In this document: positions 45,601 through 54,373 of the stretch, piece after piece | Position numbering within the stretch: position 1 is the stretch's first letter | Layout: each line of letters begins with the position of its first letter | Assembly: GCF_030817275.1 (NCBI RefSeq) | Contig: NZ_JAUSZD010000002.1 | Location: 2,170,001-2,234,000 of the forward strand | Length of the DNA: 64,000 nt | Reading direction: 5' to 3' | Origin: Paenibacillus sp. V4I7 | Lineage (GTDB): Bacteria; Bacillota; Bacilli; Paenibacillales; NBRC-103111 | Program-made: the position numbers and the translations under genes | The notes under the pieces: generated by a model | Database searches by the model: none | What the model was told of the DNA's origin: nothing | The model's input: the letters and a program-made list of their open reading frames with translations, nothing else

Positions 45601-45704
45601 CGACCAACTGGGCATCTTTCCGCAAAGAAGGCGACGATTACACGCCGGAATATAAGCTGCGCTCATACGGTTTGTTTGACCAAATCAAACTGTACCGTAT
45701 CTGA
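42618..45704 (+). CDS. GH106-like alpha-L-rhamnosidase
   Basis: Protein of about 1028 residues, no signal peptide. The N-terminal barrel has RSLPFWAWNDELQEDELIRQ, then MKEQGMGGFFIHSRDGL and WLYDEDRWPSGFAGG, the standard opening of GH106-type proteins. Candidate catalytic Glu are Glu222 in VFTDEPS and Glu368 in LSETYG. The C-terminal part contains galactose-binding-like beta domains. I choose ATG 42618, nine bases after AAGGAGG; ATG 42612 is too close to it. GH106 includes the RG-II and RG-I alpha-L-rhamnosidases of Bacteroides. Many proteins with this architecture are uncharacterised, so rhamnose is likely but not certain. Confidence 0.8.
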   Translation: MEVSEQLRKKFDHPSVEYRSLPFWAWNDELQEDELIRQVNQMKEQGMGGFFIHSRDGLETVYMGREWMAYTRKTVETAKEIGMQVWLYDEDRWPSGFAGGLVQDRGGDAFRAKGLTMEVRQEIGSDDLTDSVVLFKAVIDERNLVRCEKLHDGKFIALNEDEVLLVFRVEISERSAWFNNEAPPDNLNPETVQAFIDITYEAYKQEVGEHFGHTIRGVFTDEPSVHDSHCKFTAGRGWLPWSWSFPDFFQERRGYDLLDLIPYMYFNGEYSTQVRHDYWWTLTERFSESYSKQLGEWCEKNGIDFTGHYLWENNMGTATRVCGAVMPNYRYQQLPGIDMLNEQTNEYITVKQCTSVANQYGRKFVLSETYGCTGWAFTFEGQKWMGDFQYVLGVNLRSQHLALYSIKGCRKRDYPPVFNYNTSWWKYNHVMEDYFARLSSVFTEGRPIRDVLVLHPSSTAWSMVGTGPYGFPARGKDRDVSATNTFGHEFNAFLGKLLRAHYDFDLGDEIILAETGEIRGGNLAVNLVEYPIVVIPVIQTMLSSTFRLLSDFLEAGGKVIAVGQRPTMIEGRQSDLLSKLYDHANMTVVVDIEDTVTALERIQPRRVSLTNTQSIEANEMLYMLREIGDCRVLFVVNNDRKGTHRISITMEGTGSVEEWNALTGEAKDVEIVVRDGYVHFEDVFGPADSKLYIMNANKSVENHPVLGRSSADETSVTVVELGPVCRFTRSMPNVLTLDTCSYRLGDDSWSEETGVWQAQRAVRDALGMRQVYYNGLEQRYKWIDEPHPENGTSAVFRFTFQVSVMPSDDVYLIVESAEYYDIQLNGEMISNLPVGWFLDRTFDKVLLHGLREGANELLLSCKYHNRMEVEDIYLIGDFGVDADRAVVAEPETLKFGDWCLQGYFHYCGSMIYHFDVIVENNAKNRMVLELGEYSAVTVEVRVNGRTAGHVPWRAANQLDLTEHLNDGANQIEIEVMGSPRNMLGPFHHTAGDTSTTNWASFRKEGDDYTPEYKLRSYGLFDQIKLYRI

Positions 45705-45736
45705 TTGAATGAAGAGACAGAAATGGAGGTTTGAGC

Positions 45737-47857
45737 ATGAAAATAAGATGCCATAGGTGGAGGCTTTTCCTTTCCTTGATCATCTTGTGCACCGCGCTGT
45801 TGCCTGCAACTACGCACGCCGAAGTGAAATATTCTACCTACACAAAGGATAGTTATAATAATCAGATATGGCTTCAACCGGCTTACTTTCCACTGGGTGT
45901 AATCGGAGAGGATCTGTATACAACGGATCCTAAGCAGCCAACCATTAAAACGCCCTCACCATTGCGAAATCCAAAAGACATCTTTATAGATGTAAAGAAC
46001 GAAGTCTACATCGTTGATACGGGCAACAACCGGATAGTCCATATGACGGAAACGGGACAACTGCTGCGCTATATTACACTTCCAGAAAGTCCGTTAAACA
46101 AACCCGAAGGTATATTTGTCACCAAAGAAGGAGACATCTATATCGCAGATACGGGTAACAAAAGAGTGCTTAAGCTGGATAAAGATGGAAAGATGCAAAT
46201 TGAATTCAAACGACCGGAATCCAGATACATCCCAGCGACATTTGTCTTCGATCCGGCAAAGGTGATGGTAGACGAACGGGGGTTTCTGTATATTGCGGTG
46301 CATGGCGGTTACGAAGGGATCGTGCTGCTTGACCCGAAAGGTAAATTCCAGGGCTTTTTCGGCGCAAACAAAACGACGCTATCTCCGTTAGATGCTTTAA
46401 AGCGCATGTTGTACCCCAAGAAAATGTATGCCAATGAGGTCGCAAAGAGACCGGAGACGATTAACAGTGTCGCTACGGATAAGAACGGTTATATTTATAC
46501 GGTCACTGGTGGTATGGCCAAAAGCGACCAATTAAAGAAATTAAATATTAAAGGGAATAATTTACTCCGCAGCTCCAACAAAACATTCGGGGAAGTCGTT
46601 AATGGGGATGTTCCGATAGGGCCAATAACCTCAGGTCCGCAGTTGATTGATGTGGCCGTTGACCAAAGCGGTAACATGATCGTGGTGGACCAGCAATTTA
46701 AATATATCAGTCATTATGATGCTTCTGGTAATTTGTTGTACTTTTGGGGTGGTGCTTCAGCGGTCGGATCGTCTCAAGTGGGTCTCTTGAAGAGCCCTGT
46801 GGCGCTCGATGTGAATGCAAGGAATGAATTGTTCGTTTTGGACGATCAGGAAAATATCGTTCAAGTGTTCCGTTTATCGGAGTTTGGCCAAAAGGTGGAC
46901 CAAGCGAACCAACAGACTCTTGCGGGTTATTATGAGGCCAGTGAAAAATTGTGGCAGGATGTGCTCCGTATGAATGCCCAATTTACTCCGGCCATTATGG
47001 GATTGGCTGCAGCGGCTTTTACAAAGGAACAGTATCCAGAAGCGAAAAAACTGTTTAAAGAGGCAGGGAACCAGGAAGGGTACTCTGACGCCTTTTGGCA
47101 AATCAGAATGAAGTGGCTGCAACATAACTTCTCCTGGATTGCGAGCCTTATTTTATTCAGCGGAATTTTATACATGTTGATGAATAAATGGACCTCAAAA
47201 AGTCGGTTTCGAGAAAAATGGCGCAATAGACAGCGAACACGAAACAACTTTCTACTGAATTGCAAACATGTACTTTACATGATGAAGCATCCAATCGATG
47301 GGTTTATAGCCATCCGTTATGAGGGTAGAGGCAGCTATTTAAGTGCGATTCTCATCTTACTCGGCGTGTATGCTTCTCTGGTGATCAAAGGACTTGTCAC
47401 TAGCTTTTCCTTTAACGCATCGACGAGTGTAGATATATATTCGATATTTACGCAGTTTTTCATCGTATGGATTGCGTGGGTCATTGCGAATTATCTCGTG
47501 AGCTCCATCTATCGAGGAGAGGGCAGGTTTAGAGATATTTTTATCGGAAGTGCCTATGCGCTCGTACCGTATCTGGTTATTGGCATTCCTCTTGCCTTCA
47601 TTTCGAACGTCATGACGATGTCTGAGTCAAGCATTTACCATTATGTGGCACAAGGGATGATTATATGGATCGGTTTATTGATATTCTGGAAAATTCAGTG
47701 TATTCATAATTACAGTGTAGGAGAAACCGCATTGAACATCATTTTTACGCTTTGTACCATGTTGGTCATTGGCGTTCTCCTCTTTATTACAGCCGGACTA
47801 TCTAGTGATTTGGTTTCATTAATCTATGAAATGTATCAGGAGGTGATCTTGAGATGA
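45737..47857 (+). CDS. NHL-repeat and YIP1-like membrane protein
   Basis: Protein of about 706 residues. A signal peptide (LFLSLIILCTALLPATTHA) is followed by an exported NHL beta-propeller at about 60-385, seen as repeats such as NEVYIVDTGNNRIVHM and GDIYIADTGNKRVLKL. A short helical TPR-like region follows (YYEASEKLWQDVL). The C-terminal ~230 residues hold a transmembrane helix (WIASLILFSGILYML) and a YIP1-like bundle of about five helices. GGAGG lies seven bases before ATG 45737. It is followed directly by the DUF5696 protein and two permeases, an arrangement seen in Paenibacillus sugar importers. Its role may be sensing or scaffolding at the membrane; this is not established. Confidence 0.82.
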   Translation: MKIRCHRWRLFLSLIILCTALLPATTHAEVKYSTYTKDSYNNQIWLQPAYFPLGVIGEDLYTTDPKQPTIKTPSPLRNPKDIFIDVKNEVYIVDTGNNRIVHMTETGQLLRYITLPESPLNKPEGIFVTKEGDIYIADTGNKRVLKLDKDGKMQIEFKRPESRYIPATFVFDPAKVMVDERGFLYIAVHGGYEGIVLLDPKGKFQGFFGANKTTLSPLDALKRMLYPKKMYANEVAKRPETINSVATDKNGYIYTVTGGMAKSDQLKKLNIKGNNLLRSSNKTFGEVVNGDVPIGPITSGPQLIDVAVDQSGNMIVVDQQFKYISHYDASGNLLYFWGGASAVGSSQVGLLKSPVALDVNARNELFVLDDQENIVQVFRLSEFGQKVDQANQQTLAGYYEASEKLWQDVLRMNAQFTPAIMGLAAAAFTKEQYPEAKKLFKEAGNQEGYSDAFWQIRMKWLQHNFSWIASLILFSGILYMLMNKWTSKSRFREKWRNRQRTRNNFLLNCKHVLYMMKHPIDGFIAIRYEGRGSYLSAILILLGVYASLVIKGLVTSFSFNASTSVDIYSIFTQFFIVWIAWVIANYLVSSIYRGEGRFRDIFIGSAYALVPYLVIGIPLAFISNVMTMSESSIYHYVAQGMIIWIGLLIFWKIQCIHNYSVGETALNIIFTLCTMLVIGVLLFITAGLSSDLVSLIYEMYQEVILR

Positions 47858-50133
47858 TAAGGATAAACAAACAAGGTAAAATCACAGCAGTCGTTACCAT
47901 CCTGCTCTTGGTCGCCGTTTACTTGGTAGTGGCTAATGTCAAAATTGAGTTCAAAGCTCCGGAAAATCGTGTGGCTTTACCGGCGGCGGTACAAGGTTCT
48001 ACAGCTTCTGTGAAGAACGTTGACTCCCAAATACCTAAAGAGAATGACTTTAAAAAAGTCGCCGAAACCGAGGCACTGCGTTTAAAAATGGATGAAAACA
48101 CCGGTCATTTTACGGTGGAAGACAAACGGAACGGAAACGTCTACCGTTCTTTTCCAAATCCGGAATCTTGGGCTAAAGAAAAGATCTCCGAGACTTGGAA
48201 AAAGCATTTGGTCTCGCCGTTGATGGTTCAATACGTTGATTTCTCGAAAAACATCCTGCAAGCAAAAGAAACAAACTTAGCTGCGGATGGAGGACGGATC
48301 AAAGAGGTACAAATGATTCCCGGCGGCTTCTCATTGGTTTATGAACTGCCTGCCACAGGCTTTACCATCCCCATACAGGTTAAAATCGAAAACGATTATG
48401 TAGAGACGAAGATTATACGCGAAGGTATCAAGGAAGCAAACATGGGTCTGGTCTGGGTCAGGCTGTTTCCATTCTTCGGAGCCGAATATACCGCCGCCGG
48501 GCAGGACGGATATATGTTCATACCGGACGGCGCTGGCGCGTTGGTGCGGTTTAAAGATAATCAACTGAACGTCAACAAGATATATGATGAAGCTGTGTAC
48601 GGTCAAGATCATACCTTCGCGGGACTTAGCAACAATCGCAACAAGATTGTTATGCCGGTATTCGGTATGAAGACGGGTTCCAAAGGTTTTGTAGCCATCG
48701 TTCACGACGGAGACGAATACACGAACATCGTTGCTGCTCCCGCAGGAGTACTCAGTGACTATAATTGGGTTACCGCACAAATGAATTTCCGTTCGAGCTT
48801 CTTGCAGTTTACAACCAGAAATACGAATGTCCCTGATTCATGGGGGTTTATCGATTATAACAGAGACGAATTGTTCGGCAGCGACCGTGTCGTACGTTAC
48901 TACATGTTAGAAAGTCAAAAATCGGATTATGTAGGAATGGCTCAAACATACCGTCAATATCTGATGAAGGAAAAGGGGGTTAAGCCCGTCACTGTCAGTA
49001 ATCCCAATATACCCATGCACGTAAACTTCATCGGGGCGGATCAGGAAGACGGCTTGGTCACCTCACGATACCTCAATTTGACCACGACGGACGACGCCAT
49101 TCAAATGGTCAATTCTTTACATGACAAAGGTATAACCAACATGTCGCTTACGTTTAAAGGGTGGCAGAAGGGTGGCATCAGCGCCTTTGGGAACACGTTT
49201 CCGGTTGATTCCCGTATCGGTGGCGATAAAGGAATGAAAGCGTTCATTGATAATGCCCACAATTACGGTTTACCAGTTTATTTAGAGGCTGAATATGCCT
49301 TGAACAACACGGGGGGGGCAGGTTTTGATGAGAAATATCATGCCATCGTCAATTTGGCCGGGCGTAATCAAAAGGTCAGTGCTTTATATAACAGAGAACG
49401 AACGCCAGCGGTCAGCTATAAATTTGCAGAAGAGATGGTTAAGAAAGACCTGAATCAATATAAAGCGATGGGTGTTGACGGAATTGCTGTCAACATACTC
49501 GGACAAAAATTGTTCAGTGACTATAATTCGGGGTTCGGTTCGACAAGAGATGAAGCTCGGGATGTACAGGAGCGTATTTTAAAAACGATAAAAGAATCAT
49601 TAGGTGGCGTAGAAGGGAAATATTCAAATCTTTATGCACTGCCTCATATGAATTATATTCAAACGCTGGTTTACGATCATTCCTACGATTTATTTACAGA
49701 TGAAGCCGTTCCTTTTGTTCAGATTGCTACCCACGGTTTAGTCTCCTACTCATCGGAATTTGTAAATAACCGGCAAGAAGACGTACACGACTTTTTGCGT
49801 GATATTGAATACGGCGCGGAGCCATCTTTTATTTTCACAAGGGAGGAATCGAAAAAATACGTGAATTCTTTCGGCATACGATACTATAACACGTATTATC
49901 CCTATTGGGAGACTTTTGCCGTAGAGCAGTATAAGCGATACAACGAAGCGCTCGGTGATGTACAGGATCAGTTTATTGCCGATCACAAGACGCTAGCCCT
50001 GGGCGTAAAGGAAACAACCTACGAAAATGGTACACGGGTCATTGTCAACTATAATTTAGAGCCGTACCGCAGCGGAGATCTTGCCGTTCCAGCACAAAAC
50101 TTCGTTGTGATTCGAGGAGGGGCAAGCCGATGA
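47854..50133 (+). CDS. DUF5696-type membrane-anchored protein
   Basis: Protein of 759 residues with one N-terminal membrane segment (ITAVVTILLLVAVYLVVANV) and the rest outside the cell. A beta-rich domain of about 300 residues (LKMDENTGHFTVEDKRNGNV) precedes a TIM-barrel-like region in which ITNMSLTFKGW, GLPVYLEAEY and MGVDGIAVNILG look like successive strands. It may therefore be a carbohydrate-active or sugar-binding protein at the cell surface. It overlaps its neighbours by four bases on each side, so it is tightly coupled to the NHL/YIP1 protein and the permease. I recognise it as a DUF5696-like protein from its context and motifs; the function is unknown. Confidence 0.75.
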   Translation: MIRINKQGKITAVVTILLLVAVYLVVANVKIEFKAPENRVALPAAVQGSTASVKNVDSQIPKENDFKKVAETEALRLKMDENTGHFTVEDKRNGNVYRSFPNPESWAKEKISETWKKHLVSPLMVQYVDFSKNILQAKETNLAADGGRIKEVQMIPGGFSLVYELPATGFTIPIQVKIENDYVETKIIREGIKEANMGLVWVRLFPFFGAEYTAAGQDGYMFIPDGAGALVRFKDNQLNVNKIYDEAVYGQDHTFAGLSNNRNKIVMPVFGMKTGSKGFVAIVHDGDEYTNIVAAPAGVLSDYNWVTAQMNFRSSFLQFTTRNTNVPDSWGFIDYNRDELFGSDRVVRYYMLESQKSDYVGMAQTYRQYLMKEKGVKPVTVSNPNIPMHVNFIGADQEDGLVTSRYLNLTTTDDAIQMVNSLHDKGITNMSLTFKGWQKGGISAFGNTFPVDSRIGGDKGMKAFIDNAHNYGLPVYLEAEYALNNTGGAGFDEKYHAIVNLAGRNQKVSALYNRERTPAVSYKFAEEMVKKDLNQYKAMGVDGIAVNILGQKLFSDYNSGFGSTRDEARDVQERILKTIKESLGGVEGKYSNLYALPHMNYIQTLVYDHSYDLFTDEAVPFVQIATHGLVSYSSEFVNNRQEDVHDFLRDIEYGAEPSFIFTREESKKYVNSFGIRYYNTYYPYWETFAVEQYKRYNEALGDVQDQFIADHKTLALGVKETTYENGTRVIVNYNLEPYRSGDLAVPAQNFVVIRGGASR

Positions 50134-50996
50134 AACGTAAGAGGAGACTAAGCTCGTCACTAGTCGAATATTTGGAAGGTACGCTCTTTATTGCCCCTTG
50201 GTTTATTGGTTTTATCGTATTTATGGCATTCCCAATAGGCTTCTCTTTGTTTATGAGCTTTCAAAAAGTGACGATAACGGCAACGAAAACAACAACCGAG
50301 TACGTTGCATGGACCAATTACCGATATATCCTTTTTGAGAATGGCAAACTCTTGTACGACGATTTATTGCCGTTTCTTAGGCAAGCGTTGTTTATGATCC
50401 CTATTATCGTCATATTTGCTTTGATGATTGCCATCATTCTGAACCAAAAATTTGTTGGTCGAACATTTTTCCGCGCGATATTCTTTCTTCCTGTCATTTT
50501 AGCGACAGGTCAAGTTGTAGCGGAATTTCTGACACAAGGTGAGGGTAACCTGGGCTTTATGTCGAAGTACAATGTTTCAGGCCTCATAAGTGCCAATCTA
50601 TCGTCGACATGGTCAGATCCACTAATCAAGATTCTCGACTCGTTCGTATTGATCTTGTGGTATTCAGGGGTACAAATTTTAATCTTCCTGGGAGGTAGGC
50701 AGACCATTTCGAATTCGGCCTATGAAGCGGCGCGAATTGACGGCGCCGGTCCTTGGGAAACGTTCTGGAAAATTACTCTGCCAGCTATGATACCATTTAT
50801 TTTCCTTAATACGATCTACACAGTAGTTGACTTATTTACTTTCCCGACTAACCCCATATTGGCAAAGGTTAGAGAAAGTGAGTATGGCCAGCAAAGCGCG
50901 CTTGTATGGATTTATTTCCTTATTATCAGCTTCTTCCTGGCGATTATTTTCATCATCTTCAGCAGGGTTACAAAGTCCCAAAGAGAGACTGTTTAA
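50130..50996 (+). CDS. Sugar ABC transporter permease, CUT1 type (second importer)
   Basis: Membrane protein of 288 residues with about six helices; the first is GTLFIAPWFIGFIVFMAFPI. The EAA loop reads YEAARIDGAGPWETFWKITLP. The ATG overlaps the DUF5696 gene by four bases, after GAGGAGGGG. It pairs with the permease at 51035. No ATPase gene accompanies this pair. Confidence 0.93.
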   Translation: MKRKRRLSSSLVEYLEGTLFIAPWFIGFIVFMAFPIGFSLFMSFQKVTITATKTTTEYVAWTNYRYILFENGKLLYDDLLPFLRQALFMIPIIVIFALMIAIILNQKFVGRTFFRAIFFLPVILATGQVVAEFLTQGEGNLGFMSKYNVSGLISANLSSTWSDPLIKILDSFVLILWYSGVQILIFLGGRQTISNSAYEAARIDGAGPWETFWKITLPAMIPFIFLNTIYTVVDLFTFPTNPILAKVRESEYGQQSALVWIYFLIISFFLAIIFIIFSRVTKSQRETV

Positions 50997-51034
50997 AATT
51001 TAAATAACAAAAAACTTATTGTAGAGGTGAAGCT

Positions 51035-51991
51035 ATGATCGGATTAAAAATCAAGAAAGAGCAATCGCAATCGTTTCTGCTTTGGTTAAATAAAGCCCGC
51101 TATACGATTATAGGCAGAGAAGCGGATAAAGGGATGTTATTTAAATTTTTTATTTATTTAATATTGCTGGATACGGCTTACATTTATCTGAAGCCTATCC
51201 TCCATATGATAACCACTATGGTCAAAAACGCAGATGATTTGCTAGATCCTTCCGTTAACTGGTTTCCACGGACGCTGTACCTTGGAAACCTGCAGGAAGC
51301 TTGGGCTTGGTTGAAATATCCGAAAGCTTTCGGCATCAGCTTGACGCTCTCTCTTTCAGTGGCCATATTGCAAACGTTATCCTGTGCTGTGACCGGTTAT
51401 GCCTTTGCAAGATTGAAATTCCCTTTTAAGAGGTTGATGTTTTTTTTATTGCTGCTGACATTTATTGTACCGATTCAGGTTACCATCTTGCCGAACATCA
51501 TTTATGCGAGAGAACTAGGACTTTTGAATACGATTTACCCCATTATTGTGCCTGCATTTTTCGGCCTCGGTTTAAAGGGTGCGCTGTTCGTCATCATTTA
51601 TCGTCAATTTTTCTCCACTCAACCGAAGGAGCTGGAGGAAGCCGCCAGAATTGATGGGGCCAATGTTTTTAAAATATTTTACAAAGTGATGATGCCGCTT
51701 GCCAAACCTGCCATTCTCGTCGTATTTTTGTTTTCCTTCGTTTGGACCTGGAACGATTTCTATTTGCCAAGCATGTATTTGTCCGATATCGAAACTGCGC
51801 CTCTCTCAATGGGGATATCACGCATTGCCTCTGCGCTGAGACAGCAAGCAGAAGTATACGGGCCGTCGGTTAATGACGAAGCGATTAGAATGGCTACAAC
51901 ATTCATGATGATCATACCGCCGATGCTTTTGTATACATTTACGCAACGCTGGTTCGTTGAGGGCGTGGAAAGAACTGGATTGGTGGAATAG
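51035..51991 (+). CDS. Carbohydrate ABC transporter permease, CUT1 type (second importer)
   Basis: Membrane protein of 318 residues with an N-terminal cytoplasmic extension of about 45 residues before the first helix (FFIYLILLDTAYIYL). The EAA loop is LEEAARIDGANVFKIFYKVMMP. AGAGGTGA precedes the ATG at 51035. It completes the second importer channel; substrate-binding lipoproteins that could feed it lie at 56720 and 59469. Confidence 0.93.
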   Translation: MIGLKIKKEQSQSFLLWLNKARYTIIGREADKGMLFKFFIYLILLDTAYIYLKPILHMITTMVKNADDLLDPSVNWFPRTLYLGNLQEAWAWLKYPKAFGISLTLSLSVAILQTLSCAVTGYAFARLKFPFKRLMFFLLLLTFIVPIQVTILPNIIYARELGLLNTIYPIIVPAFFGLGLKGALFVIIYRQFFSTQPKELEEAARIDGANVFKIFYKVMMPLAKPAILVVFLFSFVWTWNDFYLPSMYLSDIETAPLSMGISRIASALRQQAEVYGPSVNDEAIRMATTFMMIIPPMLLYTFTQRWFVEGVERTGLVE

Positions 51992-52019
51992 GACCATTCA
52001 GAATTGGAGGATAATGGAA

Positions 52020-52736
52020 ATGAAACGACTTCTTGCTTTTTTTATTGTTGCCGTCATGGTGGTTTCCCTTATTGCGTGTTCATCAACGGATTCGGCAAAT
52101 TCACAGGTGACATCGGAAAATGCCAAAAAAGTGCTTGTTGTAAGGGCTAAGGAAGGAGGCGGAGAGAATTTTATCATCAATCGTTTAAAAAAGCAGGGAT
52201 ACACAGTCTTTGATATTGTTGACGCTCACTTCACCGTGGAAAAAGCGAACGGATATGGAGTAATCTATATAAGCTCTGCTGTAAACTCTTCCAATATCGA
52301 CAGTAAGCTGAAACAGTCTACTGTGCCTGTTGTCTCATCCAAAACTCAAGTAGCGGGCATGATCGGTATGGGAGGGGCTTCAAATTTTGGCGAAACATCA
52401 GAAGTAAGAACTAATTTAATCATAGACAGCAAGCATCCAATTGCGGCTGGATTAAAGGATACCTTCGCAATTTATAAAGCAGACGGGAAATTATCATACA
52501 GCCAAAGTCCGAGTAAAGAAGCTACGATTATCGCTGAGAATCCGGTCAATGGCAACAATAAACAATACACCTTATTCGCCTATGAGAAGGGCGCGAAAAA
52601 CATATTGGGCGATCCCGTACCCGCGCGGCAGGTGTTTTTCTCCTTGCCGGTCGGTCAAGAGCCCAATTTGACCGATAATGGGTGGAAGCTATTTGACGCC
52701 GCCATTCAATGGGCCTCACAAAATGGAAAGAAGTAA
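52020..52736 (+). CDS. Exported lipoprotein with ThuA/GATase-like domain, paralogue 1
   Basis: Lipoprotein of about 238 residues: signal peptide with lipobox SLIACSS, then a Ser/Asn-rich linker, then a domain of about 200 residues. The domain begins KKVLVVRAKEGGGENFIINR, with GYGVIYISSAVNSS, then SKHPIAAGL and NGWKLFDAAIQWA at the end. This pattern (Rossmann-like start, HPIxxGL, terminal GWKLFDAA) suggests a ThuA/class-I-GATase-like fold, but I cannot name the family. GGAGG lies nine bases before ATG 52020. It is the first and most diverged of five paralogues; it carries VVRAKEGGG where the others read FVGR. Confidence 0.75.
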   Translation: MKRLLAFFIVAVMVVSLIACSSTDSANSQVTSENAKKVLVVRAKEGGGENFIINRLKKQGYTVFDIVDAHFTVEKANGYGVIYISSAVNSSNIDSKLKQSTVPVVSSKTQVAGMIGMGGASNFGETSEVRTNLIIDSKHPIAAGLKDTFAIYKADGKLSYSQSPSKEATIIAENPVNGNNKQYTLFAYEKGAKNILGDPVPARQVFFSLPVGQEPNLTDNGWKLFDAAIQWASQNGKK

Positions 52737-52778
52737 TTTTTGAGCATTACTACTATTTTGGTAAAGGGGATTTGGTCT

Positions 52779-53516
52779 ATGAAACGTTTACTGAACATGA
52801 TCGTTGTCTTCATGCTGTTTTTAGCACTAATGGCTTGTACATCAGCACCGGTTAATATGGATTCCGTGTCCAATCAACAGACAGCTCCGAACAAATCGCA
52901 GAGCAATGGGAAAAAAGTTCTATTTGTCGGAAGAGACAGCGGTGGAGATGCTATCGTTTCCAAACGCTTAAAAGAAGTGCATGGCTTAGAAGTCACGGTA
53001 ATATCGGACAAAGAAGTTTCTCCTGAAAAAGCGAATGGATATACGCTAATCTATGTAAGCGAATCCGTAAATTCCGGTAAAATCCGTGACAATTTTGTAA
53101 AGGCTGCCGTACCCGTTATTTATGCCGAGCCTCAATCAACCTCGGATACAGGAATGACGATTACCGATGGATACGGTAAATTGGATGCAGGGAACGTGGC
53201 AAAGACGATTCAAATCAAAGACAGTAAGCATCAACTTGCAGCAGGGCTTCAGAACCAGGTGGACGTCTATAAAGATAACGGGAAAATGGGATATGCTACC
53301 CCTGGCTCCGAGGCGATTGTTGTGGCTACGGTACCGAACGATGATCAAAAAGCGACCATTTTTGCCTATGAAAAAGGCGTGAAAAATGCAAAGGACCAAC
53401 CTGTACTCGCGCGCGAAGTGTTCTTCTATTTGTTCAATGGTGAAGAGATTAATCAAACTGAAAGTGGCTGGAAACTTTTCGATGCAGCCGTTCGTTGGAC
53501 CGTTGGGAAAAAATAG
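52779..53516 (+). CDS. Exported lipoprotein with ThuA/GATase-like domain, paralogue 2
   Basis: Lipoprotein of about 245 residues with lipobox LMACTS. After a short linker the domain reads KKVLFVGRDSGGDAIVSKRL, then LIYVSESVNSGKI, VPVIYAEP, SKHQLAAGL, ATIFAYEKGVK, ending GWKLFDAAVRWTVG. It is about as similar to paralogue 3 as any pair in the set. The ATG at 52779 follows AAAGGGG with good spacing. Function unknown; presumably displayed on the outer face of the membrane. Confidence 0.76.
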   Translation: MKRLLNMIVVFMLFLALMACTSAPVNMDSVSNQQTAPNKSQSNGKKVLFVGRDSGGDAIVSKRLKEVHGLEVTVISDKEVSPEKANGYTLIYVSESVNSGKIRDNFVKAAVPVIYAEPQSTSDTGMTITDGYGKLDAGNVAKTIQIKDSKHQLAAGLQNQVDVYKDNGKMGYATPGSEAIVVATVPNDDQKATIFAYEKGVKNAKDQPVLAREVFFYLFNGEEINQTESGWKLFDAAVRWTVGKK

Positions 53517-53541
53517 CATGTACTGCTAAGGAGGATATTTC

Positions 53542-54270
53542 ATGAAGCGATTTTTGAGCCTTCTCATTATTGCGATGATCATGATTTTCGCTACGGCTTG
53601 CACAGCAACAACACAGGGTAATCCTGATGCGAGTCAGGGTGGGAATACTCCGAAAGTATCTGGAAAAAGTAAGAAAGCGCTCTTTGTCGGTAGGGAGAGC
53701 GGTGGAGATGCCATTACAATTAAACATTTGAAAGCACTCGGATTTGAAGTTGCAGTGACTTCGGACAAAGAGCTTACTGCCGCCGAAGCGCTGAAATATG
53801 CTTTGGTATTTGTCAGTTCAACTGTCAACTCCGGTCGAGTTAGCAACAAGTTAATTGCTTCACCGATACCCGTCATATATGCTGAATCTCAAAATATAGG
53901 TGATGTGGCTTTGTCGGGTAAATCGACGGACACGGATAATGGCGATTTCTCCGGTAAAACGGTTACGATTAAAGCCGGCAATCATCCGATGGCAGCTGGG
54001 TTAAAAGGCAATGTGGATGTCTATAAGCTAGACGGGAAGATCGGTTTCGTCGTGCCAAGCACGGAGGGAGTCATTGTTGCCTCAGCTCCCGATGATGACC
54101 AAAGAGCCGTCATTTGCGCGTTTGAGAAGGGCGTCAAAAACTTAAATAACGAATCTGTACCGGCACGTCAAGTGTACTTTTATTTGGTAAATGGAGAAGA
54201 AATCAACCAGACCGACGATGGCTGGAAGCTCTTCGATGCAGCCGTAAAATGGGCAATCGGAAGCAAGTGA
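53542..54270 (+). CDS. Exported lipoprotein with ThuA/GATase-like domain, paralogue 3
   Basis: Lipoprotein of 242 residues with lipobox ATACTA. The domain has KKALFVGRESGGDAITIKHL, then FVSSTVNSGRV, IPVIYAES, NHPMAAGLKG, AVICAFEKGVK and GWKLFDAAVKWAIG. AAGGAGG precedes the ATG. Only 25 bases separate it from paralogue 2, which fits a recent tandem duplication. It is followed by a nested hairpin. Confidence 0.76.
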   Translation: MKRFLSLLIIAMIMIFATACTATTQGNPDASQGGNTPKVSGKSKKALFVGRESGGDAITIKHLKALGFEVAVTSDKELTAAEALKYALVFVSSTVNSGRVSNKLIASPIPVIYAESQNIGDVALSGKSTDTDNGDFSGKTVTIKAGNHPMAAGLKGNVDVYKLDGKIGFVVPSTEGVIVASAPDDDQRAVICAFEKGVKNLNNESVPARQVYFYLVNGEEINQTDDGWKLFDAAVKWAIGSK

Positions 54271-54279
54271 TACTCCTTT

Positions 54280-54330
54280 ACGAAAAGGAACAAATTCTTT
54301 AGGCTTCTCCGTTCAGGAGGGCCTTTTCGT
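54280..54330 (+). terminator. Nested hairpin between two secreted-protein genes
   Basis: ACGAAAAGG at 54280-54288 pairs perfectly with CCTTTTCGT at 54322-54330; inside it CTCC (54307-54310) pairs with GGAG (54316-54319). There is no long T-run immediately after, so it is either a weak terminator or an RNA structure that limits read-through into the gene at 54374. Confidence 0.45.
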
Positions 54331-54373
54331 TGGTGCGCTTTACAGTCACAAATCTGAAGGAGGTCGTATAACT

